In this document: piece after piece, positions 9,872 to 21,431 of the stretch
Layout: the number at the start of each line of letters is the position of its first letter
Numbering within the stretch: the stretch's first letter is position 1
Assembly (NCBI GenBank): GCA_015956445.1
Contig: WIUZ02000019.1
Coordinates: forward strand, 682,001 to 746,000
Reading direction: 5' to 3'
Source: Thelephora terrestris
Taxonomy: Eukaryota; Basidiomycota; Agaricomycetes; Thelephorales; Thelephoraceae
Length of the DNA: 64,000 bases
Program-made: the position numbers and the translations under genes
Notes under the pieces: generated by a model
Databases searched by the model: none
What the model saw: only the letters and a program-made list of their open reading frames with translations
What the model was told of the DNA's origin: nothing

Positions 9872-12800
9872 ATGAACTCCTCGTACCAAAAAATCTTTGT
9901 TGGAACCATTGCCTCTGTTCCTGTATCCACCGCCATCCAACCGACAACTGCGACATCAACAATCCTCCTCTCTGCCGCGTATCGGCTCCAACTTCTTCCT
10001 CTGTTTAATCGCTTCGGTCTATATACGTGTGACGTCACGTTGTCCGTTCCGACCAGACGTGGTTTCTACACTTCCAAGCTCTCTCTGCAATGTTCTCACA
10101 TTTCAGGTGTAAGCGACGTTGTTCTAGGATCGGATTGGATGACAGCCTGCGGCGCCGTCCTATGTGATGACGGTTCTGAACTACTGGACCCACCACACCT
10201 CACAGTTACACCGTTTTCACCTGGTCACTATTGGTCTCGAAATGAAGGTGAAGTTTACTTTTTTCTTCTTCGGTGGAACAGTCTGTTGAAAACCTCGTAG
10301 ACGCGCCTCCTCCCGGTAACAATCTGATTGACACGGCACTGGCTCTTGATAAACTTAATGAATGCCTGACGGATGATTCCACTGCCGATTGCTCTGCTTT
10401 TTTTGTTGCTCATGGTATGGATGTTGAAGACTCGTCATTGGATCGGTCAGACACTCTTGCTCATCTATTGAATGGTTATTGCGCCAACCACGTAGCTAGT
10501 GGATGTTCTGAAATTTCTCACAATGTCAGATCACCCGTGGAGATGGCGATTGCAGTCACAGAGATGGTCATCGATGGGAACACACGTAAGCAGATATCTT
10601 CCGAGCATCTTCGTGTAGCCTGTTCTGCAATTGGAATTCAGTCTGGTGGCTGCCGGCCAGAGAGTCCAACACTTTTGAGAAAGCTGGAACAGCGTTGTAC
10701 CGACTTGCGACAGCTTTTAGGCCGCACCAATATAGAAAATGCATTTAGTGCGGTTGAAAGCCTTGGAAAACGGGCCCTTCAGCAGCTTGCTGATCAACAT
10801 CACCTGGACTTACACGCCGGGCACAACGATGTCGACAATATTCGGACGAAGTTGGTTGATCACCTCTCCTCAGGTGCTTGTCAGGCATCTCGGTCCGGTT
10901 TATGTTCATCTATCCAGGATGAGTTTCAGAACACTGCGTATAGTGACCTTGAAACACACATCCTTGGATTTGCTGCCAAAAAAGGGTCTGTTCGGAAGAA
11001 GACATTGAAACGGATTCTGAAATGTCGCGGTGTTGAGTTCAGTGGAGATGATGGCATTGGCGGTCTTCGAAAACTGTTGCGCTCGTATGTTACACAACTT
11101 CGAAAAGGCAAACAATCAGAATTATCTCGGAACCAACGCGTTCAAGATCAGTCTGAACATGAGAAGAAGTTGGGTGAGATTCGTAGCACCTGGCCACAGC
11201 CTGCTAGTATGAAACAAAAGGAGGAATGCATTCGAAATTTTCGCGCAGCTACGTCATCCAAATCCCTTCAACAATTTACATGTGCCTGTTGTGCAGAAGC
11301 TGTGAATTCTTCTGAATGCAAAGTTGTGTCAATTGAGGATATTGACTTGAGTCTCATGCGCAACCGTACAGACCATGTCTTTGATGCCAGTCAAAGTATT
11401 CCACCCGATTTACCTTTCGTTGATGGACCACTTGCTGATATACTCGTTGATCCGAACGGTGTGATAGAGTTTGAGGAAGGATTGTCACTCCAACTGTGTC
11501 ATCGCTGTAGCTCAAGTCTTTCTCGAAACAAACTCCCGCGTTTAGCGATCGCAAACCTGAACGTTTTGGGGCCTGTTCCGCAGGAAATGAAGGAAATGAC
11601 AATAGTTGAGGAAATGCTCATTGCTCGTTGCCGCGCCAAGCAATGTGTTGTCAAGTTGCAGGACCATCGAAATGATGTTAGTTTGCCATCGTCGCAGCGT
11701 GGGTTTAAGGGTCATATCATTGTCTATCCTCAGAAAGTAGAATCACTCGCAAATGTCCTACCTCCGCCTGTTGACGACATTGTCCATCCGATTTGTGTCC
11801 TTTTTGTTGGCTCCGCACTGCCATCTCAATCGTGGTTGAAAGATAAGGCCCACCCGCTAGTTGTCAGGAGAGAACTTGTGCGGCGGAATCTACTCTGGCT
11901 GAAGGCACACAACCCGCTCTACAAAGATGTTGAGATCAGCGAAGAGCGTTTACAGGCATTACCGATAGACGACATACTAAACTACAAGATTGAACACGTT
12001 AAACCCTCTGATAAGACTGACGCACTCGGGTCACGATATGACACAAATCCCTTGTCAGAGACTAATCAATCTGCGCCGCCTCCTGACGAGACAACACATA
12101 TCCAATTCTCTAACATCGTGATCACTGACGTTGACGGTAATGCTCCTCCAAAAGATCTCATAGCCGCTGCCTTGCGTCATTACAAACGGGGTGGATCGTT
12201 TCTTGCTGCGCCTCACGAGCCAACACCTGTGAATGAGTTTTTCAATCCAGGTCTGCTACCAATGATGTACCCTACTTTATTTCCATATGGCATTGGTGGT
12301 GCCGAGGACAGACGTCGGACAAATGCAATTTCGTTCGAAAATCACGTGAAGCACTTTCTTGCTCTTGCCGATCGTAGATTTCAGGAACACTATTCGTTTA
12401 TTTTTGCTGCATTCAACATAATCCAGCGACGGAAAATGTTGCTCCACACGAGTTTGAAAATCAAGCGTCCGAGATTCAAATCGTGGGCACGCAGATTCCA
12501 AACCGTTTCACCAGATGCAATTGAGAGGGTCATAGAACGATCATCTGATGGAAATTATGCCACCGCGCACGATAACGAGGAACGAAAAGTGTTGGACCTA
12601 ATGAATGAGGTAAACACAATCACTTCTCATGTCCCTGGATCTGCCGCTTCACGTGTGGCAATGAGGAATGAGATCAGAGCCTTGACAATGAAGATTGGAT
12701 TACCGAGCTTCTACATCACGGTCAATCCTGCCGACGTCCGAAATCCAGTTGTGAAGTTTTTAGCCGGCGAAGATATTGACGTCGATGCATTACTTCCAGA

Positions 12801-15800
12801 ACAGGTTCCAAATTCCTGGGAGCAATCTATCCTCATTGCAAAAAATCCCGTGATCGCTGCACGGTTTTTTGATTGCTATCTGAAGGCCTTCATTTCGACG
12901 TTGCTCGGATATGATCCAACACAAAAGGACCTAACTGGTGGGGTGCTCGGTCTTGTGAAGGGTTACTATGGCTGTGTTGAAGCTCAGGGACGCGGGACAC
13001 TGCATTGTCACATGTTGGTATGGCTCGAAGGCGCTCTCAATCCAAACGAGATTCGTGACCGTGTTTTGAAGGAGGGTGATGCTGAATGGGGGCAGCGGCT
13101 TCTCCGGTTCTTAGATGACACCATTACAAACATTATTCCCAGCGACCCCGATCCTGAACTTTCAATTCCCTCGTCAATTCATCACCCTTGTTCGGTCAGA
13201 GGTGTAGATCTGGACGAACCCGATATCAGCCTTCGATTGAAGTCGCGGTTGAAAGACTTATACCACGTGGCAAAGGAGTGCCAAATCCATTCTCATACGA
13301 AAACTTGCTACAAGCATCATAAGGCGGGACGGACCCTTCACTGCAGGTTTGACCACAATGAGAACAATTTTCGTGAAGAGACGAAATTTGACCCAGAAAC
13401 CGCCGAGATATGTCTCCGTTGTTTGCAGGGTCTGGTGAATGATTTCAATGCCACCATGCTTGAAGCGATTCGATGCAACATGGACATCAAGTTTATTGGT
13501 TCCGGGGAATCTGCAAAAGCCATTCTCTATTATATCACGGATTATATTACCAAGACTGAATTGAAGACGCACGTTGCATTTTCTGCCCTGCAACTTGCTG
13601 TCGAAAGACTTGGCGAACACGATCCGACTGCTGATGAAGCGACGGTCAGGGCAAAGCGGCTATTGCAAAAATGTGCTTACGCAATGCTCTCTCACCAAGA
13701 GCTTTCGGGACAGCAGGTTGCTGCATGGCTCATCGGGAGTGGTGATCATTATACCAGTCACCAGTTTCGTCACCTGTACTGGACAGCATTTGAAGCCAAC
13801 GTAAATGCTGAGAACCCATCACCCGAATGCTACAAAGCACGGCGTCAGACATTAACGGAACAAATTGATGGCCTCGAGAACGATTTAAGCACTGATACTC
13901 AATGTGATTCTGAAACGGATCGATCAGAAACACAGAAAGAAAACACCCGATGTGAACGGTCTGAAAGTGAAAGGGAAGACGATGAGGAAAGTGATACCGG
14001 CGATGATGAAGAAAAGGACACAAGTGAAGATGAGAATGACGTACACCTTTCTTTCTCTCGAAGTGGCCATGTCTTCGAGCGAAGTTCTCAGGTCGAAAAT
14101 TACAGGTTACGTGCAAAAGAGCTTGAAAACCTTTCGGTTTGGGAATTTGTGTCCACTGTAGACCAGATGTCGAAGTCAAGTACACAGCAGGATTTTGATG
14201 AGGAGATAGACGATATAGATGACGAAGATGAGCTGCTTGTAGACGATGTCGATGTTGGTACCGGTCCGTACGAACTCCATCCCGAGCACAGCGAATACCA
14301 GAAAAAGCTACAACATGTTCGCACCCTTCACTGGAAGCATTTGGTTCCTGTCCCGATTGGTCCTGCCCTCCCACGACGTGACCGCCCTGAACTGTACCCG
14401 AAATACGCGCGGTTGATGTTAATCCTCTTCAAGCCATGGCGTACAGAAGCTGACCTACGTGGGGGTATGAACGATTGGGCGCAAGCATTTGATGAGTTTG
14501 TAAAATCTTGCTCGCCTGAAATACGGAAGATGTTAGATAATATGCAACTTCTTCATGAGTGCAAAGATTCCAAAAACTCACATTGGGCCGAAAGAAATAG
14601 AATTTTCGATGAAGAAAGGCGAGCTACGCGAAGTGAGCACAATGCGGAAGTTGGCATGGAAGAGATTATGAATCACATTGATTCGGTGGATAATTACCAC
14701 GATCGAGCTATTGCCGAATCCCTGGCAAACGTTACAGATTGTTTGTCAGAGTTGCAAGCTGCAGGAATGTTTTCACATACCGAACGTACCGAAAATCTCC
14801 CTTCCCTAAACATTGCGCGATCTGAGAGGCTCATGCTACCAGTCGATGACACACTTGAAGACCAATGGAAGCATACGTATGATGACCGCCGGAATGCCTG
14901 GAAGAAGAAATTGAGTAACGCTCATGGTGAGATGCCCGCCGCCTCCCCAACCAGGAACGCACAATCGTTAGCCATCATGAGTGCCACTGATGCCAATCCT
15001 GCTCCAGTTGAAGGTCAAATCATGCAGTTGGAGTTGCCATCGTCATCCGGTGTACCTAACATATCCATCGATGAGGTAGTCAATGTGTGGTCCCTCAATG
15101 TTGAACAAGCTAGAGCATTTAGGATCATCGCTTCACACTCGATTGATTCGAAAGTGAAACCGTTACGAATGTATATAGGTGGACCAGGTGGAACTGGAAA
15201 GTCACGAATAATCCATGCGTTGACTGACTTCTTCGGACGGAAGCAACAGTCAAGGAGGTTACGGCTGGCGTCATTCACAGGAGCAGCCGCAAAGAATATC
15301 GGTGGAACCACCCTGCACACGGCACTGTCTATGAATCCGGCAAGCAAAAAATCAGTTGGCACCAAGACACGTGCAGATTTGATTGCGATGTGGGACGGCG
15401 TGGATTATCTTCTTATCGACGAAGTTTCTATGATCGGTTGTCACCTCTTAGCTGATATTCATAATGCTCTTGTGAACGCTACGGGACGGACAGAGCCATT
15501 TGGTGGTGTCAGTGTGATATTTGCTGGCGACTTCGCTCAGTTACCGCCCGTTGGAGACACAAAACTCTATGCACACCTGAACTATAACAAGCTTCGTGTA
15601 GACACTCCATCAGGTCAAAAAACGGTCTTCGGTAAGCTTCTGTGGCGTGCTGTAGACACGGTCGTTATGTTGAACGAGCAGATGCGGCAGGCTGGTGAGA
15701 CAAATACCCGATTTGTTTCCCTACTGAACAGGCTAAGAGATGGTTCGTGCACTGAAGAAGATTTTGCGTTACTGAATACCCGCTTGATTTCTGTTGCTGA

Positions 15801-16776
15801 GGAACAGTTGTCGGAAGTATCTTGGCAAAATGCACCGATGATTGTCTCGGAGAACGCTGTGAAAGATGCAATAAATGTAAAGGCTACATTGGCATTTGCG
15901 GAAAGAACGGGTCAAGTCGTGGAGTGGTTTGAAGCTATAGACACATACCGTGGAACAAAAGTCACAGACCCAGATGTACATGAGTACTTGCTTGCCCAAC
16001 CGTCCGGGAAAACTGGCCAGCGGTTAGGCAAAATTCCATTGGTGCTCGGAATGCCTGTCATTGTGAATCAAAACTTTGACATTGGAGGCGGTCTCGTGAA
16101 CGGAAGTTTTGGGTATCTGAGGGAGTTCCGGTCACAGGAGGACGCTGATGGAACTTGGTCGTTGAAGTCGTGCATCGTAGAGGTTCCTGACATCACGTGC
16201 GAACCCCTACCTCATCTTCCCCCTAAACACGTTGCAATCATCTCAGATGCTGTCGAAATGCGACCCATCACTCACCCGGCCTCTGGAAAGAGCTGCACAA
16301 TGCGACGTTTTCAAATCCCGCTGACGCCAGGTTTCGCCATGACCGCCCACAAAGCACAGGGGCTTACTCTGCCGCATGTGATCGTTGACTTTGTCAGCTG
16401 CAGGGGCACTGAGTCCCCATACGTCATGGCGTCACGATGTACCAGCCTGGAAGGGCTCCTAATCATGAGGCCATTCCCTATCTCCAAGATTTCTTGCCAT
16501 CGGTCTCAAGAAGCGAGAGACGAGTTCAATCGGTTGGAGCTTGCGCGATGGCAAACGATCGCCATCCATGGAACCCCACAAGAGCAAAACTTTGCGAGAG
16601 GGAAGCTGTCGACCGGAGCAAGTGGTCACTCGATGCAAATCGAGAACCTTTTTGCAAACGGTAGCCCCACCGATCCGGCAACAGCTGCACAGCTTCTTCA
16701 ACAAATTCAAAACGAGGGTACCCGTGTCGAACAAGGTGCGCCACAACCCGCTAAAAACTTGCTAAGCTTAGTTTGA
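9872..16776 (+). CDS. Helitron Rep/helicase (2283 aa)
   Basis: Rolling-circle replication initiator fused to a Pif1-family helicase; it nicks and unwinds element DNA in the nucleus. Two exons, 9872-10247 and 10301-16776, with a 53-nt intron (G|GTGAAG ... CTCGTAG|AC) that keeps frame and joins the N-terminal 125 residues to the long frame. Motifs in order: CACCAEAV and LCHRCSSSL (Cys pairs of the DUF6570-like region, about residues 450-525), HUH motif RGTLHCHMLVWL (about 1023), two-tyrosine motif YYITDYITK (about 1200), an acidic linker (about 1330-1420), Walker A GGPGGTGKS (about 1751), Walker B LLIDEVSM (about 1829) and a late helicase motif TAHKAQGLTL (about 2140). All catalytic motifs look intact and no stop interrupts the gene, so the element may be recently active. 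Confidence 0.93.
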
Positions 16777-16959
16777 GGGTCCAGACCCCAATCGAATTCG
16801 CAAGCGGCGAAGAACTGGCCAGTCTACCGCCCGAATTACAAAGCGAACTAAACGATGACAGCTTTAAAAACCCACGTACGCTTTAATCCTTTCTCTTCCC
16901 CCTTCGACGTACTCTCTCCTTACTCATAGCTCAACCTTTTCGTTTGTTTCTGTTTTAAC

Positions 16960-18317
16960 ATGCCACCCTCTTTCAAAGACCGCACGGAACGGAAAGGAAT
17001 CTACACCCTTCTCACTCCTCTCCTCTCAAAAAGCCGAGACGCTTTGTGTAACCTCGACACCCACACTGCTCTTCAACCTTCACTGTCTGGTCTCTGGGGC
17101 AAAAAGGCAAACAACAAGACGACCCACTTCAAGGCCGCTCATTCGAACAAAGACTTGGTGGTCAACATTTTTGGAGAAGTGCTTGGGCGCGCCGGCGGGA
17201 CCGCTCTTGGCGCACTCGGGGGATCGAACCCGAAGGAAGGCCAGGTGGGCAACTATACCATTGCTCGCTCGTGAAACGTCTCACCCCTACAAACTAAAGA
17301 TCATTGATGATGGTGTTGCAACTTCTATTCGAGACGTTCTTGCCCTTGACGTTCCCACGGAGGCACCACCGGAGTTGACTGACTTCTACAGAGATCAAGT
17401 CGGAACTCTGAATGAGATCTTCGATTTGGATCTCGGCTTTTCGGTATGAAGCTTCTCCATCCTCGAAGTAGCCTCACTAACCGTTCGCCTTCAGCAATAT
17501 CCCAAACGTGACTGGGTTAGGGCGATCCCCAAACATGACGAAAACCAAGTCATTTCTATCGTCCTCCCCTATAAGTACCGTGTACATTTCCTGCGGTCCA
17601 TGCCTTGCTGTTGCGTCTTAAATGATTGTATTTCCCAGATTCCCAAAGACTCGGGAAAGCGAGTAGTCAAGCGTTCTAGGAAAAGTGATGACATGGATGT
17701 CGCTGATTCGATTCAGCATGCGCCGAAAGAAACCGAGGGCAGTAAGTTAACCCTTTTTTACTCCAGCAACTATCTGGTAACGTCTGAACCCGCCAGAAAT
17801 TACCTTGGACACCACCTATACTGCAAGTCGCCTCTCTGACTTTGATCCCAACGTCATCCGCTTGGCACATGCAAAACTCGCACAGCAACCACTCCAGGAT
17901 CCTAGGGGAAATCTTATTGCACCTTGGTTGGCCCCAGAGGCACTTCGTCCAGGAACACTTGTGAACGTCGAGGCCAAGCTAGCCGTCCACCATTTTAACG
18001 TGGAGAATGAGCCTAGCAGCGTGAGTCTGCAGCCTTGTTCCTCGCTTCTCGTTTAACGTATCTTTACTGCTCAGACCTACCAGATCGTTGCCACCCGAGT
18101 CAAGATATTGGCCGAATCCCCGCTCCCCTACGAACCCGACTCGTCTAGCACAATTCAAACCACGCAAACTTCCTCCCAACCCTCCTCTTCCCAGAACCTT
18201 GAACGCGGACTGTTCGACGAACTCAGCGAAACTGTTGAAGAAGCCGACGCCCAAACTTCTGATGCGGAAGTAATGGCGACCCTCGAAGAATCGCGCAAAA
18301 GGTCGCACCCCAAATAG
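16960..18317 (+). CDS. Helitron-borne accessory protein, possible OB-fold (361 aa)
   Basis: Second gene of the Helitron, 183 bp downstream of the helicase and on the same strand. Six exons (16960-17244, 17300-17443, 17495-17581, 17639-17741, 17797-18020, 18075-18317) close in frame to 361 residues, with consensus donors and acceptors. The N-terminus carries RKGIYTLLTPLLSKSRDALC. The middle has ISIVLPYKYR and a basic KRVVKRSRKS stretch. The C-terminal part APEALRPGTLVNVEAKLAVH followed by TYQIVATRVKILAESP resembles an OB-fold strand pattern. The last 60 residues are Ser/Thr- and Glu-rich. Some plant and animal Helitrons carry RPA-like single-strand DNA-binding genes, so a comparable role is proposed, but this is inference from position and pattern only. 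Confidence 0.7.
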
Positions 18318-18524
18318 CTATCCTCGAAAAAAAAATTCTCTCAAGAATGTGGTGAGGTTCTTGTCCTGATAGCTTCCCCAGTAGTTCCGTCTGTATAGTT
18401 TAGTCACTCTATGTTCAAATGTATCGTGTTTGCATCCACTGATCATACCGGATCATCCGTCGGCCACTTGAACCCATCAACTCTCAGCCCCGGGCTCTGC
18501 CGCTTGTCGGCCCTAGGCCTTATA

Positions 18525-18770
18525 ATATATTGATGAACGAACGGCCAAAAAAATGTTGAATAATAAGAAAACACGACGCTGCAGGTCACCTAACCCTGCA
18601 CGGCCTTGAGTTTTGCGCAAACCCGAGAGCTGCTCAACCCCCGCGTCAACATGAATGTCAGCGCGGAGTGCAACTTGAATCCTTTCGCTCCTGGTTCAAC
18701 GGCACCGGCCTGGGGGCCCACGCAATAGACTTCTGGATCTTGGAACCAGAGGCCTAGGCTGGAATTCAGC
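18525..18770 (+). repeat. about 250-bp repeat, partner at 22887-23160
   Basis: Starts TTGATGAACGAA and runs through CGCTCCTGGTTCAACGGC to CTTCTGGATCTTGGAACCAG, with the same landmarks in the same order at 22.9-23.15 kb but many substitutions. Not coding in either copy. It abuts the proposed Helitron right end, so it may be the original target sequence. Confidence 0.65.
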
Positions 18771-18894
18771 CTCGAATTCAGGGGCGAGGAAGACGCGATT
18801 CAGAAGGGGACGATACATAGGGGGACGGCGCCTGCCTGAGAGGCCTCGATCTCGTCAAAGACCAGAGTTTCTAGGCTGGAATCCAGCCTCGAAT
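18753..18894. repeat. two copies of a CTAGGCTGGAATCCAGCCT motif
   Basis: Imperfect palindromic motif at 18753-18780 and 18870-18894, with a reverse copy at 3700-3728 and a weaker one near 28115. Core GCTGGAATCCAGC is self-complementary. This looks like the terminal part of a short repeat family, but full element borders were not found. Confidence 0.5.
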
Positions 18895-19566
18895 ACAGAG
18901 CGAATTCGGAGGAGGATTTGAGGGGGGGGACTGCTGTTGGGTCTCTGTTGACAAATACCCTTCGCAAAGTACGTACAGTCGAATAGCTCTAATTGCATAG
19001 TATCTTATTGCATAAATCCTAAAATGCATCGGATTTCGGCCAGAACAATGGTGGTACAGGGGGGCGCTTAGAAATAATGCATAATGCATAATGCATAGAC
19101 CTTGAGATGCCTTCTGTCAGCCATTTATGCAGGTAGGCCACCTCGCTTACAACCATCTGACATCAGACCACGCTGTCATTTTTACTAGTGGAAGAGATAT
19201 ACAATGACCGGGACCAGGTGGCAAGTTGGAACAATGCAAAAGCGACTATGCAATTGAATAAATAAACAAAATTAGCCGTTCGCCCTAAATTTCCCAACCA
19301 TAACTTAAGGGGCCCTGCCCTCAAAGCTGCTGGCACAAGGTGAAATTACACGACGAGATCTAGAATGCTGGACTTGTGGTTTGTTGGTCACACATTTGAG
19401 TTAGTCACAACACGTTATGTATTTGTCACACGCGTTGTCCCTGCATAAATTGTCTAAATGCATAGGATTTTCGTGCGACCAATGTCATGCAGTTAGAGCT
19501 ATTCGACTGTATACGTTCTATTGAAATGAAAGCCCTTGTCGCTGAAATGCATCCTCGCTCGCTAGC
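18895..19566. other. AT-rich repeat debris without genes
   Basis: Contains runs of ATAATGCATAATGCATA at about 19072-19098. Upstream of the kinase fragment it holds a stretch that could be its old promoter. No supported gene. Confidence 0.4.
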
Positions 19567-19735
19567 ATGGCCAGCATACCACTTGCGTTCGGAAGTTCGA
19601 ACTTGCCCGCCTGGCTGCTGACTCCATACGCTGTCATTACAAAATGTAGGGAGCATGGTCACGGGCCCTCGGGCTTCGCAGAATATTCCCCGGATGGTAC
19701 CGAGTCGGCGTGGATCAATAGTATGGTCCCAGGAC
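19567..19735 (+). pseudogene. APH-like kinase gene, 5' fragment (copy A)
   Basis: Encodes PLAFGSSNLPAWLLTPYAVI, then KCREHGHGPSGFAEYS and TESAW, matching the first 57 codons of the fuller copy at 28570. It breaks off at TATGGTCCC, and the matching continuation lies 1.7 kb downstream at 21432. Together they look like one gene split by an insertion. Confidence 0.65.
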
Positions 19736-21431
19736 CCGGGAAAGTTAGTTGAGCGCCCGGATCCAAAATCCAGACGGTTTGGGCGATTTTTGGCGTTGAG
19801 GCCGGATCTTTTTGGCGTGCAAATCCGGACGGATGGACCGCCGAAGCACCTTGGGGCCGGAGGAGCGTCCAGACGGGGTGGGATTTTCAGATGAGTTGCC
19901 GGTTCCAGCATCCGGACAGTATGATCTTGGCTCGGCACAAAATTGGTCGATGCTCCAGTGGTCGACGCTGGACTGCCTAATGCCTAGCCAAGAACTTCCT
20001 GAGCCCGCCCTGAAGCAGAGACTGAGGCAACGGCCGAAGAGTTTATGCGTCTATCCTCGTTCGTTTGCAAACGGATCTCCTTACCCGCACTTATTTTCAA
20101 AGACAAAGCCCCCCAGCCATCTGCTCCCAATACTGGCAGCCTCGACTTCCCAGCCATGGTAGAAGTGTGACGCTCACATCAGACTTGGTATGCTGCTGAA
20201 GGCGTCCGAACCCATGATGTGGCGGAGACCGATAGACTTGGGGAGTCGGTTCAGCTTGGATTAATGCGAGAGTTGAACGCGCATCTTCGAAAGGAGGAAA
20301 ACCGCGCCACGGGAACCGGCCAGGGTCACAAGCTATGCTGGATTGAACCCACTCAAGGGGGGGAGGCTCGTTCCGAACCCGAAAACGAACTCACACCGGC
20401 CCCCACTGGAAACTCTGCGAATGCCGCGATTGTTGCTCAATTGAAGGCGACGAAGGTATTTTTTTGTTACGTGCACTCCCTTCTAGTACTAACCAGTGGT
20501 CAGGCACTCGAGTATCGACGAGGAAGGTTCAGTCGTGCGGGAGTTCCGCTCATCAGCCTTTTGGAAACTGCCCGAGTTTCTGCCCTCTCCCCTATCACTG
20601 TTGGTCGATAGGCGTGGGTTTTCCTCGCACCAGGCGAGTACTCCTGCTTCTTTCCCTCAAACCAACTGAGACGTCTGGCAACCAGTTGTCTGTCTGTATT
20701 CAAAATCAGGTGGGAAGAATGGTAAATACAGCGCGGTTACTGACTCGTTGAGTGTCACCACGGTGTCACATACCGGTGTGCAGGTCTTTGGCTAAAGTCA
20801 TGGCAGGTGGTTCACGCATGTCCCTGAAGGAACTGCGAAGCTACAAACAAAATATTTTGCACTGCTACCGCCCCAGAATTTGCTCCTCCTACTTCGTTCG
20901 CCCCCAAAGACAAACCAAACCCAGTTGTTGGAGGTCTCACGTGAAGATATGGAAGAATTCTCCACATTGACAGTGCGGAACGAAAATATAGAGGCAGCAC
21001 TTTCGAAGTACAAGGTAGAATAGCTAAATTACATTATCCTTGCCTAGCAGGGAGAATACACACCATGAATCGCCTTCTACTGTAGAGTGGTATAATGGCC
21101 AGATCCCGATCCGGACGGAAACACGGTTGCTGATGGAGAGGCCAGATCTCAGTCCGGACGGGTTGTCACCTCGCCGATTTGCCAGTCCGGACGAATTCAG
21201 TCATTTTGGGATCTGGCCTTTATTGCGGATGTCAGGGGTCCAGGAAAAGAGGCACCAGCTTACATATTTGATTACTGCACTTATTTGATCTTGTTTTTGA
21301 CAGCTCCCCGCCATTTAGAACCCTCCAGATCTCGTAATTTTTGACCTAGATTATTTAATCACAAATAACCGAGAACAAGGTGAAATAAGGTGAAATAATC
21401 AGTAAAACAGTGGGCCGCCACGTTTGTTGAT
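19736..21431. other. 1.7-kb insertion splitting the kinase relic
   Basis: It separates the two collinear kinase halves. It contains several GATCCGGACGG-like repeats (19753-19830 and 21100-21220) and frames that hint at a broken multi-exon gene (AETEATAEEFMRLSSF near 20010; RLGESVQLGLMRELNAHLRK near 20230; NSANAAIVAQLKATK near 20410). No transposase was recognised. No convincing target duplication was found at its borders. The last 135 bases resemble the region upstream of the kinase at 28229-28330. Confidence 0.45.

Larger units (their letters stand above)
9676..18516 (+). mobile_element. autonomous Helitron, about 8.8 kb (ends tentative)
   Basis: Defined by the Rep/helicase gene and a co-oriented second gene. 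The left end is proposed at TCGGCCGAC (about 9677) because Helitrons begin with TC after a host A, which is seen (GTGTGA|TC). The right end is proposed near 18513-18516, where a GCCG-CTTGT-CGGC hairpin (18499-18511) is followed closely by CTAG, fitting the CTRR rule. The next host base is G rather than the expected T, so the right end is unproven. Both ends share a (G)GGCCGAC-like sequence in inverted order. Ends would have to be confirmed against other copies. Confidence 0.6.

Noticed and set aside
10273-10300. Helitron helicase starting at GTG 10273, or through a 29-nt intron
   Set aside because: GTG is not a normal fungal start and 29 nt is too short for an intron. A 53-nt intron with GTGAAG donor and GTAG acceptor joins both exons in phase.
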